This document shows, one piece after another, positions 25,734-34,892 of a DNA stretch of 64,000 nucleotides. Location of the stretch: contig JADJEE010000012.1 of the NCBI GenBank assembly GCA_016709225.1, positions 310,001 through 374,000 on the forward strand, written 5' to 3'. The stretch is from Deltaproteobacteria bacterium (GTDB lineage: Bacteria; Myxococcota_A; Polyangia; Nannocystales; Nannocystaceae). The position numbers and the translations under genes are program-made. A model generated the notes under the pieces. The model saw only the letters and a list, made by a program, of their open reading frames with translations, did no database searches and was not told the DNA's origin. Each line of letters begins with the position of its first letter. Position 1 is the stretch's first letter.

Positions 25734-26416
25734 GCACGCTGCGATTGGTGATCGCCAATAAGAACTACTCCTCGTGGTCGATGCGGCCGTGGGTGCTGCT
25801 GCGCGCGGCTGGCATCGCCTTCGAGGAGGTGATGGTGCCGTTCGACAGCCCCGCATGGGCCGCGCGCGTGCCCGAGCAGACCCCGAGCGGCCAGGTGCCG
25901 GTGCTGTGGATCGACGACGACGACGGCCGGGGGCCGCAGGCGGTGTGGGACTCGCTCGCGATCGCCGAGACCGTCGCCGAGCGCCACCCCGAGTGTCGCC
26001 TGTGGCCCGACGACGCCCACGCGCGCGCCCATGCGCGCTCCGTGAGCGCGCAGATGCACGCCGACTTCGGCGCGCTGCGCCGCGCGATGCCGCTCAACAT
26101 CAGCGCATCGCTGCCGGGGCGCGGGCACACACCCGAAGCGCTGCACGATCTCGGCCGCGTGATCGCGCTGTGGACCGAGTGCCGCCAGCGCTACGGCCAA
26201 CACGGCCCGCTGCTGTTCGGTCGCTTCAGCATCGCCGACGCGATGTTCGCCCCGGTGGTGCTGCGCTGCGACACCTATGGCGTCGAGCTGCCGCCGGTCG
26301 CCGCGGCGTGGGCCGACGCCGTGCGAGCACTGCCCGCCGTGCAGGCATGGTGCGCAGGGGCCCGCGACGAGCACGCGTTCGTGCCGCACGACGAGCCCTA
26401 CCGCGACCGCCCCTGA
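25730..26416 (+). CDS. Glutathione S-transferase family protein
   Basis: The product has 228 residues from GTG 25730, overlapping the OsmC stop. The N-terminal thioredoxin-like domain has NKNYSSWSMRPWVLLR, with the catalytic Ser region, and PSGQVPVLWID as the glutathione-site cis-Pro motif, then WDSLAIAETVAE. A helical C-terminal domain follows (FGRFSIADAMFAPVVLR, the N-capping box). It should conjugate or use glutathione, or a similar low-molecular-weight thiol, in stress or catabolic reactions. Translational coupling with OsmC suggests a shared oxidative or electrophile stress role; substrate unknown. Confidence 0.85.
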   Translation: MSTLRLVIANKNYSSWSMRPWVLLRAAGIAFEEVMVPFDSPAWAARVPEQTPSGQVPVLWIDDDDGRGPQAVWDSLAIAETVAERHPECRLWPDDAHARAHARSVSAQMHADFGALRRAMPLNISASLPGRGHTPEALHDLGRVIALWTECRQRYGQHGPLLFGRFSIADAMFAPVVLRCDTYGVELPPVAAAWADAVRALPAVQAWCAGARDEHAFVPHDEPYRDRP

Positions 26417-26525
26417 CGCGGTCGGCCCGGGCATCCGCGAGCACGCTTCGCGCGTCGCCGCGCGCGTGTCCGCCCGAGCGTGGGCTCGCGCCCCACGCGG
26501 GCCCGCGATCGCAGGGCGGCTGGGG

Positions 26526-26531
26526 TATGCT
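26526..26531 (+). promoter_or_regulatory. -10-like TATGCT
   Basis: TATGCT followed by CCGCG lies 30 nt before ATG 26562, giving a short leader of about 24 nt. An inverted repeat (GCGTGGG/CCCACGC) just upstream could terminate the GST transcript. Confidence 0.4.
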
Positions 26532-26561
26532 CCGCGCCGCGGTACGCCACCGCCCGCAGCC

Positions 26562-29456
26562 ATGCCGCACGCGATGCGAGCCCTCGACTCCGCCCTTGCG
26601 ATCGCGATCCGACGTCGCGAGCCCGAGGCCGTCGCGACGCTGCTGCGCAGCGCCCTGCAGCCGACCGCGTCGCTGGTGCCGCGCCCCTGGGGCGGCGACG
26701 CGATCGCGGCCCACAAGCAGCTCGAGATCGATCGCGACGACACCATCGGCGAGTCGTTCGAGCTCGCCGCCGCGCCATCGGATGGTGAGGCCGCCGCGTT
26801 CGGCAGCTTCGTGGAGCTCCCCGACGGCGGCAGCCTGCCGCTGTCCACGGTGCTGCACGCGTGCCCCGAGATCCTCGGCGCCGCCCACGTCGAGGCCTAC
26901 GGCCACGAGCTCCCGCTGCTGCCAAAGCTGCTCGACGTGCACACGTTGCTCTCGCTGCAGGCGCACCCCGCTGGGCGACCCGAGCTCTACGTGGTGATCG
27001 ACGCCGAGCCTGGCGCGACCATCCACCTCGGGCTCTCGCGTCCGCTCGATGCCGAGCTGCTCGTGCGCCGGGTCGCCGAGGGCACCGCGCTGCAGGAGCG
27101 CCTCGCGGCCGGCTGTGCCGAGGACCCCACGCGTGCGCGACGATGGTCGCAGTGGCTGCTGTCCGATGGCGGCCCCCCACTGCCCGACGCCACATCGGAG
27201 CAGGCCGAGGACCTGCGCGCACTGGCGGCGATCAACGCCGAGCTCCGCGCGGGCATGCACGCGATCCCGGTCGCGCCCGGCACCGTGATCCACAACGCCG
27301 TGCCGCACCCAAGCGATGGCCTCGCGAGCTCGACGCTGCACGCGCTCGGCAATTCCGCCGGACGTCGCGTACTCGCGCTCGAGCTGCGGCTGGCGGGTGA
27401 GACCCTGCGGGTGTGGGATCACGGGCGGCTGCCCGCGCGGGCGCTCGCGCTGCGTGAGGCGCTCGCCAACCTGCCGACCGCGGTCGACGATCCCTCGAGC
27501 TTCGTCGTCACTGCGAGCGACGGACCGGTCGCAATCGACAACGGCGTGTTCACGGCCGAGCGGGTGCCGCTCACCTCGGACCCCGTGGTCCGCAGCGGCA
27601 CCGAGCTCGCCGTGTTCGTGCACGCGCTGCGCGGGCGCATCACCCTGCGTGGACCCGCCGACGTCGCGACCGTGATCGAGCCCGGCCACAGCGCGCTGGT
27701 GCCCGCGACCTGGCCGCAGTGGTCGGCGCAGGCGAGCGAGCACGAGGCCGTGATGATGCTCGCGTCGGCGTGCATCCGCCCCACCCGGCTCGCACGACGC
27801 AGCCGCGCGCTCGCACAGCTGCGACACGTCGTCGCCGACAGTCACGGGCCACGCGAGGTGCTGTTGGTCGCCAACGGCGGCGACGGCCCGCTGGTCGCGG
27901 CCCGCACCGCAGCGCGCACGCAGCTGCTCTTCCGCGCCGACGGCCGCACCCGCATCACCGCCCACGAGGAACGCTCGCGCCGTGGGCAGCTGCTGGGTCT
28001 GCTCGATGCCGTCGCCCACCTGCGCGCGCAGGTGCCCGCGCCCGATCCCGGCGGCGTCGCGCTCGGCATCATGCTGCCCGGTCAGGGCACGCGCCTGTCA
28101 CCGCTCACGCAGCGCCTGCACGGCATCAAGCCGTTCGCGCGCATGCCGATCCGCAGCCACGTCGACGCGCCGTGGCTCGACGCCGGCGCAGCTTCGCTGT
28201 GGTCGTGGGGCCTGGTCACGCAGGCGCTCGCGCGCGCCGGCTTCGCCGGTGTCGCGTGGAAGTGGGGTGATGAGCCGCAGCTGCCCTCCGAGTCGCTCGA
28301 GCAGCTCGCGCTCGAGCTGCGCAGCGTCGACGCGGTGCGCTTCGGCATGCGCGTGCAGCTCGATGAGGACCTCGCGCGCAACAAGGAGTGGTTGCTGCGC
28401 GACGGCGAGGGTCGCCTCGCCGCGCAGGTGCGACGACGCCCGCTGGCGGCGCTGCGCGAGCGCCTGGCACAGGCACCGGTCGGCACCCGCGCGCTCGTGA
28501 ACATGGGCTCACCCGCGCTGTCGCACGCCTTCATCGACGCGCTCGCGGCCGCGTTCGGCGATCGCGACGGCTGGCTCGACGTCGATGGCTACCTGTTCGA
28601 AGCACTGACCCACGACGAGGCCGCGTGGGCCGCCGAGATCGCCCGCGATGCCGGCCTCCGGGCGCTGCTCGAGCAGTGTCCCGATTTCTACGCCCGCGTG
28701 GCCCGCGTGCGCGCGCAGCTCGAGCAGCACCGCGGGGCCCCGCTCGCGATCGCCGTGATCGACTTCGGCGCGGACACCTACTGGGGCGACATGGGCCAGC
28801 TCTCCCGCGCCCGCGATGCCCACGCCGTGCTCGCGCGGGCCGACGACGACGGCGAGTTCGCCCGGCGTCTGGCCTGCATCGACGACGTCGTGCCCGATCG
28901 CTTCGGCAATCGCGTGGTCGGTGACAGCTGGATCCCCGGTGACGGCAGCCTGCGCGACAGCGTGATCATCGACAGCTGGATCGCGCGGCCGCGCAGCACC
29001 ACCCGCCGCGCGGTGGTGATCGACAGCGAGCTCGGCGAGACCCAGCTCGGCGACGGCGCCGTCGTGCTCGACACCTCGGTGTGGGCGCTCGACGCCGACG
29101 CCGACGCGTTCGTGTTCGCCGCGCTCGCGCCCGCGCTGCAGGTCGCCGCCCACCATGTGCACACCACGATGCCCGTGGATCCCCGCGACGCGAGCGCGCT
29201 CACGCTCGAGCAGTGGTGCTTCGACATGCGCGAGGACCCGGGCAGCCCCGAGCACTATCGCAGCCGCGTGCCGCCCAACCCGGCCAGCTTTGCCGAGAAG
29301 TTCGCCCAGATGCGACAGCGCGAGCGCGATCCCGAGGCCATCGAGCGTGCGCTGCTCGGGGCACGACGCCCGTGGCTGCAGCGGATCGCCGCCGCAATCG
29401 GGCTCGACCCCGCGCAGGTCGATGCACGCCTGCAAGGGCGTGCGCCCCGATCGTGA
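26562..29456 (+). CDS. Mannose-6-phosphate isomerase (type I) fused to a sugar nucleotidyltransferase-like domain
   Basis: The product has 964 residues. Residues about 35-400 form a type I phosphomannose isomerase: RPWGGDAI, ESFEL, the zinc-site SLQAHP (131-136), VAPGTVIHNAVPH and LRVWDHGRLP. Residues about 500-960 begin with the NTP-transferase loop LPGQGTRLSPLTQ and GIKP (Lys523), continue with an alpha/beta region (VIDFGADTYWGDMGQLSRAR), and include hexapeptide-like strands (DSWIPGDGSLRDSVIIDSWI). The frame extends upstream to 26277, but that part overlaps the GST gene; ATG 26562 (or 26574) is the start. The likely joint role is mannose or GDP-mannose-type sugar nucleotide supply for polysaccharide. 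The domain order is opposite to the classic GMP-PMI fusion (transferase first, type II isomerase last). The sugar and nucleotide used are unknown. Confidence 0.78.
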   Translation: MPHAMRALDSALAIAIRRREPEAVATLLRSALQPTASLVPRPWGGDAIAAHKQLEIDRDDTIGESFELAAAPSDGEAAAFGSFVELPDGGSLPLSTVLHACPEILGAAHVEAYGHELPLLPKLLDVHTLLSLQAHPAGRPELYVVIDAEPGATIHLGLSRPLDAELLVRRVAEGTALQERLAAGCAEDPTRARRWSQWLLSDGGPPLPDATSEQAEDLRALAAINAELRAGMHAIPVAPGTVIHNAVPHPSDGLASSTLHALGNSAGRRVLALELRLAGETLRVWDHGRLPARALALREALANLPTAVDDPSSFVVTASDGPVAIDNGVFTAERVPLTSDPVVRSGTELAVFVHALRGRITLRGPADVATVIEPGHSALVPATWPQWSAQASEHEAVMMLASACIRPTRLARRSRALAQLRHVVADSHGPREVLLVANGGDGPLVAARTAARTQLLFRADGRTRITAHEERSRRGQLLGLLDAVAHLRAQVPAPDPGGVALGIMLPGQGTRLSPLTQRLHGIKPFARMPIRSHVDAPWLDAGAASLWSWGLVTQALARAGFAGVAWKWGDEPQLPSESLEQLALELRSVDAVRFGMRVQLDEDLARNKEWLLRDGEGRLAAQVRRRPLAALRERLAQAPVGTRALVNMGSPALSHAFIDALAAAFGDRDGWLDVDGYLFEALTHDEAAWAAEIARDAGLRALLEQCPDFYARVARVRAQLEQHRGAPLAIAVIDFGADTYWGDMGQLSRARDAHAVLARADDDGEFARRLACIDDVVPDRFGNRVVGDSWIPGDGSLRDSVIIDSWIARPRSTTRRAVVIDSELGETQLGDGAVVLDTSVWALDADADAFVFAALAPALQVAAHHVHTTMPVDPRDASALTLEQWCFDMREDPGSPEHYRSRVPPNPASFAEKFAQMRQRERDPEAIERALLGARRPWLQRIAAAIGLDPAQVDARLQGRAPRS

Positions 29457-29497
29457 GCGGTTTTCTTCGCTCGACCGACCTGCGACGATGACGGCCG

Positions 29498-30700
29498 ATG
29501 CGCCCGTCCACCATCGTCCTCGTCGCAGCGCTCGCGGGTTGCTCGTTCGACAGCGCCGGCGGTGGTGGCGAGGCCGACAGCAGCGGGACCAGCAGCGGGG
29601 CCAGCAGCGGGGCCAGCACCTCGGCGGCGAGCACCAGCGCCGCCGACACGACTGGCGTCAGCGCGAGCGCATCCGCGACCACCGCCCTCGACACCAGCAC
29701 CGGTACCGGCGGTAGCTCCTCGGGCGGCAGCGACGGCAGCAGCAGCAGCGGCGGCGAGACCGGCGGTGGAGGCATCTTCGAGATGTGCTTCGGCGATCAG
29801 TTCGTCAACACGCCGAACCTCGGACCCGACTACGACCAGTTCTCGCCGGTCATCGGCAGCCACTGCCTCGGCACCGATCACCAGGACATCACCGACATCG
29901 AGCGCGTGGTGTTCCTCGGCGACTCGGTCACCGTCGGGACTCCGCCGACCTTGCCTGGCGACGTCTACCGCACGCAGCTCGCCGGCGACCTCACCGACGA
30001 CTTCTCGCTGATGGCGCCGGAGCTGCTCTGGCAGCTCTACGACATCTTCAACGGCACCACGGTCGTGCGCGACTCGGGCTCGTTCGCGAGCTGCTCGAAG
30101 TGGGGCGCGCGCACCGACGACCTCCTGACCCCCGGCTACCAGATCGAGGATTGCTTCCCGCCCGAGACCCGCGAGCTGCGCACGCTGGTGGTGATGACCG
30201 TCGGCGGCAACGACATCTCGTCGCTCACGCAGGACGCCATCGACGGCGCCAGCGAAGAGGCGCTGTGGGACGAGATCACCTCGGCGGTCGAGCTGCAGCG
30301 CGCCGCAATCGAGTGGCTCAAGGATCCCGAGAATTTCCCCAACGGCGCGTTCGTGGTGTTCGCGAACATCTACGAGTTCACCGACGGCACCGGCGAGGTC
30401 ATGAGCTGCGATGTCTCCGGGCTGGCCGGCTTCGATCAGCCGGTGCCCGCGCCCGACCAGCTCGCCGAGATGATCGTGTGGGCCAACGAGCAGTACATGT
30501 CGATCGCCGTCGATACCCAGTCGGACATGATCTTCTTGCTCGAGTCGTTCTGCGGCCACGGCTTCCAGGCCGACAACCCCGAGGCGCCGTGCTACCGCGG
30601 GCCCGGCGCGGGAACGTGGTTCGACCTGACCTGCATCCACCCCAATCCCACGGGGCACGACCAGATCACCGACCTGTTCGGCGCGGTCATTGCCGAGTGA
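29498..30700 (+). CDS. SGNH/GDSL-family esterase-like lipoprotein
   Basis: The product has 400 residues. A lipoprotein signal (MRPSTIVLVAALAGC) is followed by a Ser/Thr/Gly linker to about residue 90 and an SGNH hydrolase. Block I is VVFLGDSVTVG (nucleophile Ser143), block III is VGGNDISS (Asn238), and the catalytic His381 lies in CIHPNPTGHDQ. The protein should be a surface-exposed esterase or lipase-type hydrolase; the substrate is unknown. An internal stretch matches the pseudogene at 7008-7278 closely enough to identify both as one family. The 3' end overlaps the convergent DUF2203 gene by 14 bp. Start ATG 29498 lies at the signal peptide. Confidence 0.85.
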   Translation: MRPSTIVLVAALAGCSFDSAGGGGEADSSGTSSGASSGASTSAASTSAADTTGVSASASATTALDTSTGTGGSSSGGSDGSSSSGGETGGGGIFEMCFGDQFVNTPNLGPDYDQFSPVIGSHCLGTDHQDITDIERVVFLGDSVTVGTPPTLPGDVYRTQLAGDLTDDFSLMAPELLWQLYDIFNGTTVVRDSGSFASCSKWGARTDDLLTPGYQIEDCFPPETRELRTLVVMTVGGNDISSLTQDAIDGASEEALWDEITSAVELQRAAIEWLKDPENFPNGAFVVFANIYEFTDGTGEVMSCDVSGLAGFDQPVPAPDQLAEMIVWANEQYMSIAVDTQSDMIFLLESFCGHGFQADNPEAPCYRGPGAGTWFDLTCIHPNPTGHDQITDLFGAVIAE

Positions 30701-31142
30701 TGCGCTCGGCCGCGAACGCGTGGCCCTCGACCGACTGACGCCCACCGAAGCCGGCCTCCAGGTCGTGCCACCACTGCACGCTGTGCTCGCCCAGGCGCCA
30801 GCACAGCAGCACCTCGCGTTCGCCGTCGAGCCACGACGGGAAGTCGACCAGGCCCTGCTCGATGTCCTTGAGCTCGCCGCCGAGCTTCTCGATGTCGATG
30901 ACGGTCTCGCGCACGGTGTCGAACACCGCCCGCGCCTGCGCGACGCGGCCGCGAGCCCGCGACTCGCCCTCGATGGTCTCACCGCGGGCGAGCGCCTCGG
31001 GGCTGATGCGCACGCCCTCGTGCACGAGGGCGCGGCACATCGTCCTCAGGTGTACGTGCAGCTGCAGCAGCTGGTTCACGCGCCCCGCCAGATCGGGAAC
31101 GATCGCGTTGACGTGTGCGAGGGAGAAGTGGCGTTCTCGCAT
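30687..31142 (-). CDS. DUF2203-family protein
   Basis: The product has 151 residues and is soluble and helical. Its C-terminal phrase EVLLCWRLGEHSVQWWHDLE followed by GFGGRQSV matches the DUF2203 family, whose function is unknown. The middle (DTVRETVIDIEKLGGELKDI) is a predicted coiled coil. Start ATG 31142; a TAACCA hexamer lies about 10 nt upstream. It overlaps the SGNH gene end by 14 bp on the other strand. Confidence 0.78.
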   Translation of the reverse strand: MRERHFSLAHVNAIVPDLAGRVNQLLQLHVHLRTMCRALVHEGVRISPEALARGETIEGESRARGRVAQARAVFDTVRETVIDIEKLGGELKDIEQGLVDFPSWLDGEREVLLCWRLGEHSVQWWHDLEAGFGGRQSVEGHAFAAERITRQ

Positions 31143-31247
31143 CGGCCCCGCTGGTTAGCCGACTCTCCCAACACCGTCAACGGCCACGCGGAGGTAGCGA
31201 GCGTCACGGCAGAATCGGGCCTCCGCGACACTGCCGCGAAGGCCCCG

Positions 31248-31706
31248 TCACAGCTTGCAACAGACCGCGTCGGCCTGCGGTGCGGTGCCCTGCTGCTCGC
31301 ACATGATGCTGAACTCGCCGGTCGAGACGTTGGGCGCGAGGGTCTTGATCTTGCGGTTGCCCGCGGCACAGCTGCCGCCGCCACCGGTGAGCACGTAGCC
31401 CTCGCCGCACTTCGCGGTCGCGCAGGTGCTGTCGAAGTTGCCGGCGTCCTTGCAGGCGTACTTCGTGCTCGAGTGCATCTCGACGCAGCGCAGCCTAGGC
31501 GCCATTGCGAGCGGGGGTGAGCCCGCCTCGCTCACGGTCGGCGCGGCGGTGTCGAGTCGCGCCATCGCGACCACGGTGGTGCTCGCGTCGGCGGCGACCT
31601 GTTCGATCGCGCGTTCACCCGCGGACGCGCTGGGGGTTCCACCCCAGACGCCACCGACGGTGAGCGCGACGAGGGAACCCAACATGAGAATGATCTTGGT
31701 GTGCAT
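31248..31706 (-). CDS. Secreted Cys-containing protein
   Basis: The product has 152 residues with a Sec signal (MHTKIILMLGSLVALTVGGV, cleavage near SASAGE). The mature part begins with an Ala/Thr-rich stretch, then has eight Cys and a Gly-rich turn (GYVLTGGGGSCAAGNRKIKT), ending in AVCCKL. It is probably a small disulfide-stabilised periplasmic or extracellular protein. No family was recognised. Both flanking genes are on the same strand with gaps of about 105 bp; a near-perfect 14-bp palindrome at 31764-31777 lies upstream and may be regulatory. Confidence 0.65.
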   Translation of the reverse strand: MHTKIILMLGSLVALTVGGVWGGTPSASAGERAIEQVAADASTTVVAMARLDTAAPTVSEAGSPPLAMAPRLRCVEMHSSTKYACKDAGNFDSTCATAKCGEGYVLTGGGGSCAAGNRKIKTLAPNVSTGEFSIMCEQQGTAPQADAVCCKL

Positions 31707-31811
31707 GGTTCGTGCTTCCTGCGGTGCGGCTGCTCGCCCACCGCACCCTTCTGGAGGGTCGAGGTCGCACGTGTGACCGCGGGCGCACGAAATCCCGGCG
31801 CTCGTGCGGCG

Positions 31812-32048
31812 TCAGGACGGCGGCGGATCGATCAGCTGGCGCCGCCTCGCGATCGCCTCGCGCACCAGCGGCGCGAGCGACTCGGCCCCACCGGCGTCGA
31901 TGCACGACAACAGCTCGCGACGCATGCGCGGATCCCAGAAGCGGCGCAGGTGCCCCGCGACGCCGTCGAGCGCGGCCTCGCGATCGGGATCGCCCTCGAA
32001 GAAGGCGCCGATCTGGTTGGCCATGTGCACCAGCTTGTCGGTGTTCAT
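31812..32048 (-). CDS. fdsD: Formate dehydrogenase delta subunit FdsD
   Basis: The product has 78 residues. MNTDKLVHMANQIGAFF, then EGDPDREAALDGVAGHLRRF and WDPRMRRELL, match the FdsD family of NAD-dependent formate dehydrogenases. FdsD is a small accessory subunit needed for a functional FdsABG enzyme in some bacteria. The ATG at 32048 overlaps the fdsA stop by 4 bp (ATGA), so translation is coupled. It ends the operon fdsG-fdsB-fdsA-fdsD; no fdsC (FdhD-type sulfurtransferase) lies between fdsA and fdsD as it often does elsewhere. Confidence 0.85.
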   Translation of the reverse strand: MNTDKLVHMANQIGAFFEGDPDREAALDGVAGHLRRFWDPRMRRELLSCIDAGGAESLAPLVREAIARRRQLIDPPPS

Positions 32049-34891
32049 TGCGCCGCGTCGCTCCCCCCGGGCAGCAACCCGGCCTGTGCCGCCGCGGTGG
32101 TGGCGAAGCCCTGCTGCCACGCCGAGCGCTCCGACACCCGCCGCACCTGCACTGCGGTGACCTTGTACTCGGGGCAGTTGGTGGCCCAGTCGGAGTTCTC
32201 GGTGGTGACCACGTTGGCGCCCGACTCGGGGTGGTGGAAGGTCGTGTAGACCACACCGGTCTGCATGCGCTCGGTCAGCACCGCGCGCAGCACGGTCTCG
32301 CCGGCCCGCGAGGTCACTGCAACCAGATCGCCGTCGACGATGCCACGCTGCTCGGCGTCGTGCGGATGCAGCTCGAGCACGTCTTCGTCGTGCCACACGA
32401 CGTTGGCGGTGCGACGGGTCTGCGCGCCGACGTTGTACTGGCTGAGGATGCGCCCGGTGGTGAGGATGAGCGGGAACTCGCGGTTGGTGCGCTCGGTGGT
32501 CGGCACGTAGCGCGTGATCACGAAGCGACCCTTGCCGCGCACGAAGGCATCGACGTGCATGACCGGCGTGCCCTCGGGCGCCGCGTCGTTGCACGGCCAC
32601 TGGATGCTGCCGAGGCGGTCGAGCTTGTCGTAGCTGACACCGTGGAAGGTCGGCGTGAGCGCGGCGATCTCGTCCATGATCTGGCTGGGGTGGGTGTAGT
32701 GCATCGGCACGCCCATCGCCTCGGCCAGGCGCACGGTGACCTCCCAGTCGGCCAGGCCCGCGCGCGGCGGCATCGCTCGACGCACGCGGTTGATGCGACG
32801 CTCGGCGTTGGTGAAGGTGCCGTCCTTCTCGAGGAAGGTCGCGCCCGGCAAGAAGACGTGGGCGTACTTGGCGGTCTCGTTGATGAAGAGGTCCTGCACG
32901 ATCACGCACTCCATCGCTTCGAGCGCGGCGAGCACGTGGTGGGTGTCGGGGTCGGACTGCGCGATGTCCTCGCCCTGCACGTAGAGCCCCTTGAAGCTGC
33001 CGTCCTTTGCGGCATCGAACATGTTGGGGATGCGCAGGCCGGGCTCGCCGAGGATCTCGACACCCCATGCGGTGCCGAACAGCGCACGCACGGCCGGATC
33101 GGTGACATGGCGGTAGCCGGGCAGCTCGTGCGGGAACGAGCCCATGTCGCACGAGCCCTGCACGTTGTTCTGTCCGCGCAGCGGGTTCACGCCCACGCCG
33201 GGCCGACCGATCTGGCCCGCGACCATCGCGAGGTTGGCGATGCCGATGACGGTGGTCGAGCCCTGGCTGTGCTCGGTGACGCCGAGCCCGTAGTAGATGG
33301 CCGCGTTGCCGCCGGTGGCGTACAGCCGCGCGGCCGCCCGCACGGTCGCCGCGGGCACGCCGGTCGTCGACTCCAGCGCCTCGGGCGAGTTCTCCTCGGC
33401 GCCGATGAACGCCTTCCAGGCCTCGAATGCGGCCGGCTCGCAGCGCGCCGCGATGTAGTCGTCGGCGGCCAGGCCCTCGGTGACGATCACGTGGGCGAGC
33501 GCGTTGATCACCGCCACGTTGGTGCCGGGTCGCAGCTGCAGGTGGTGGCTGGCCTGCACGTGGGGCTGCTTGACCAGGTCGATCGCCCGCGGGTCGATGA
33601 CGATCAGCTTGGCGCCCTCGCGCAGGCGCTTCTTGAGCCGCGAGGCGAACACCGGGTGGGCGTCGGTCGGGTTGGCGCCCATGACCACGATGACGTCGGC
33701 GTGCTCGACCGAGTCGAAGTCCTGGGTGCCGGCCGACTCGCCGAGCGTGGCCTTGAGGCCGTAGCCGGTCGGCGAGTGACAGACGCGCGCACAGGTATCG
33801 ACGTTGTTGTTGTGGAACACCGCGCGCACCAGCTTCTGGACCAGGTAGGTCTCCTCGTTGGTGCAGCGCGACGAGGTGATCGCACCGATGGCACCTTCGC
33901 CGTGCTCGGCCTGGATGCGCCGCAGCTCGCGTGCGGTGTGGGCCAGCGCCTCCTCCCACGAGACCTCGCGCCAGGGGTCGGTGATCTTGGCGCGGATCAT
34001 CGGCTTGGTGACGCGATCGGGGTGGGTCGCGTAGCCCCACGCGAAGCGACCCTTCACGCACGAGTGGCCGTGGTTGGCGCCGCCTTGCTTGTCGGGGACC
34101 ATCCGCACGACGGTGCTGCCCTGCATCTCGGCGCGGAACGAGCAGCCCACGCCGCAGTAGGCACAAGTGGTGGCGACCACGTGGTCGGGCTGGCCGTGCT
34201 GCTCGAGCGACTTCTCCATCAGCGTGCTGGTCGGGCATGCCTGCACACACGCACCACACGACACGCACTCCGACGACAGGAAGTCCGCGCCGCCGGTCGC
34301 GATCACCGAGTCGAAGCCGCGGCCCTGCACGGTCAGCGCAAAGGTGCCCTGGACCTCCTCGCAGGCCCGCACGCAGCGCGAGCACACGATGCACTTGGTG
34401 GGGTCGAAGCTGAAGTACGGGTTGCTCTCGTCCTTCTTCGACGTCAGGTGGTTCTCGCCGGCGTAGCCGTAGCGGACCTCGCGGAGGCCGACCACGCCGG
34501 CCATCTCCTGCAGCTCGCAGTTGCCGTTGGCCGGGCACGTCAGGCAGTCGAGCGGGTGATCGGAGATGTAGAGCTCCATCACGCCACGACGCAGTCGCGC
34601 CAGCTCGGGCGATTGCGTGACGATCTTCATGCCCGGCTCGACCACCGTGGTGCACGACGCCGGATAGCCCCGACGACCCTCGATCTGCACCAAGCACAGC
34701 CGGCACGAGCCGAACGCCTCGAGCGAGTCGGTCGCGCACAGCTTCGGCACCTGCACGCCGGCGCGGGCGGCCGCGTGCATGACCGAGGTGCCGGCGGGCA
34801 CGTTGACCTGTACGCCGTCGATCGTCAGCACCACCCGCTCGGTGGAGATGCGCACCGGCGTGCCGGCATCGGGTTCGTGGATCGAGTACAT
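32045..34891 (-). CDS. fdsA: NAD-dependent formate dehydrogenase alpha subunit (Mo/W-bisPGD, Fe-S)
   Basis: The product has 948 residues and oxidises formate to CO2 in the cytoplasm. Cofactor sites are in order: [2Fe-2S] Cys52/63/66/80; His112-Cys116-Cys119-Cys125 cluster; two ferredoxin-type 4Fe-4S clusters (Cys167-170-173-177 and 209-212-215-219); the Cys243/246/250/278 cluster; then the molybdopterin domain. The metal ligand is Cys371, not selenocysteine, in ARVCHSPTGYG, next to His372. The C-terminus has the molybdopterin dinucleotide-binding domain (ILTTGRILSQYNVGAQTRRT). Start ATG 34891, one base before the fdsB stop region. It passes electrons via its Fe-S chain to FdsB for NAD reduction. 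Confidence 0.95.
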   Translation of the reverse strand: MYSIHEPDAGTPVRISTERVVLTIDGVQVNVPAGTSVMHAAARAGVQVPKLCATDSLEAFGSCRLCLVQIEGRRGYPASCTTVVEPGMKIVTQSPELARLRRGVMELYISDHPLDCLTCPANGNCELQEMAGVVGLREVRYGYAGENHLTSKKDESNPYFSFDPTKCIVCSRCVRACEEVQGTFALTVQGRGFDSVIATGGADFLSSECVSCGACVQACPTSTLMEKSLEQHGQPDHVVATTCAYCGVGCSFRAEMQGSTVVRMVPDKQGGANHGHSCVKGRFAWGYATHPDRVTKPMIRAKITDPWREVSWEEALAHTARELRRIQAEHGEGAIGAITSSRCTNEETYLVQKLVRAVFHNNNVDTCARVCHSPTGYGLKATLGESAGTQDFDSVEHADVIVVMGANPTDAHPVFASRLKKRLREGAKLIVIDPRAIDLVKQPHVQASHHLQLRPGTNVAVINALAHVIVTEGLAADDYIAARCEPAAFEAWKAFIGAEENSPEALESTTGVPAATVRAAARLYATGGNAAIYYGLGVTEHSQGSTTVIGIANLAMVAGQIGRPGVGVNPLRGQNNVQGSCDMGSFPHELPGYRHVTDPAVRALFGTAWGVEILGEPGLRIPNMFDAAKDGSFKGLYVQGEDIAQSDPDTHHVLAALEAMECVIVQDLFINETAKYAHVFLPGATFLEKDGTFTNAERRINRVRRAMPPRAGLADWEVTVRLAEAMGVPMHYTHPSQIMDEIAALTPTFHGVSYDKLDRLGSIQWPCNDAAPEGTPVMHVDAFVRGKGRFVITRYVPTTERTNREFPLILTTGRILSQYNVGAQTRRTANVVWHDEDVLELHPHDAEQRGIVDGDLVAVTSRAGETVLRAVLTERMQTGVVYTTFHHPESGANVVTTENSDWATNCPEYKVTAVQVRRVSERSAWQQGFATTAAAQAGLLPGGSDAAQ

Positions 34892-34892
34892 G

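Noticed and set aside
26417..26561. Intrinsic terminator after the GST gene
   Set aside because: A 7-bp GCGTGGG/CCCACGC hairpin is present but without a T-tract and close to the next promoter; kept only as a remark.
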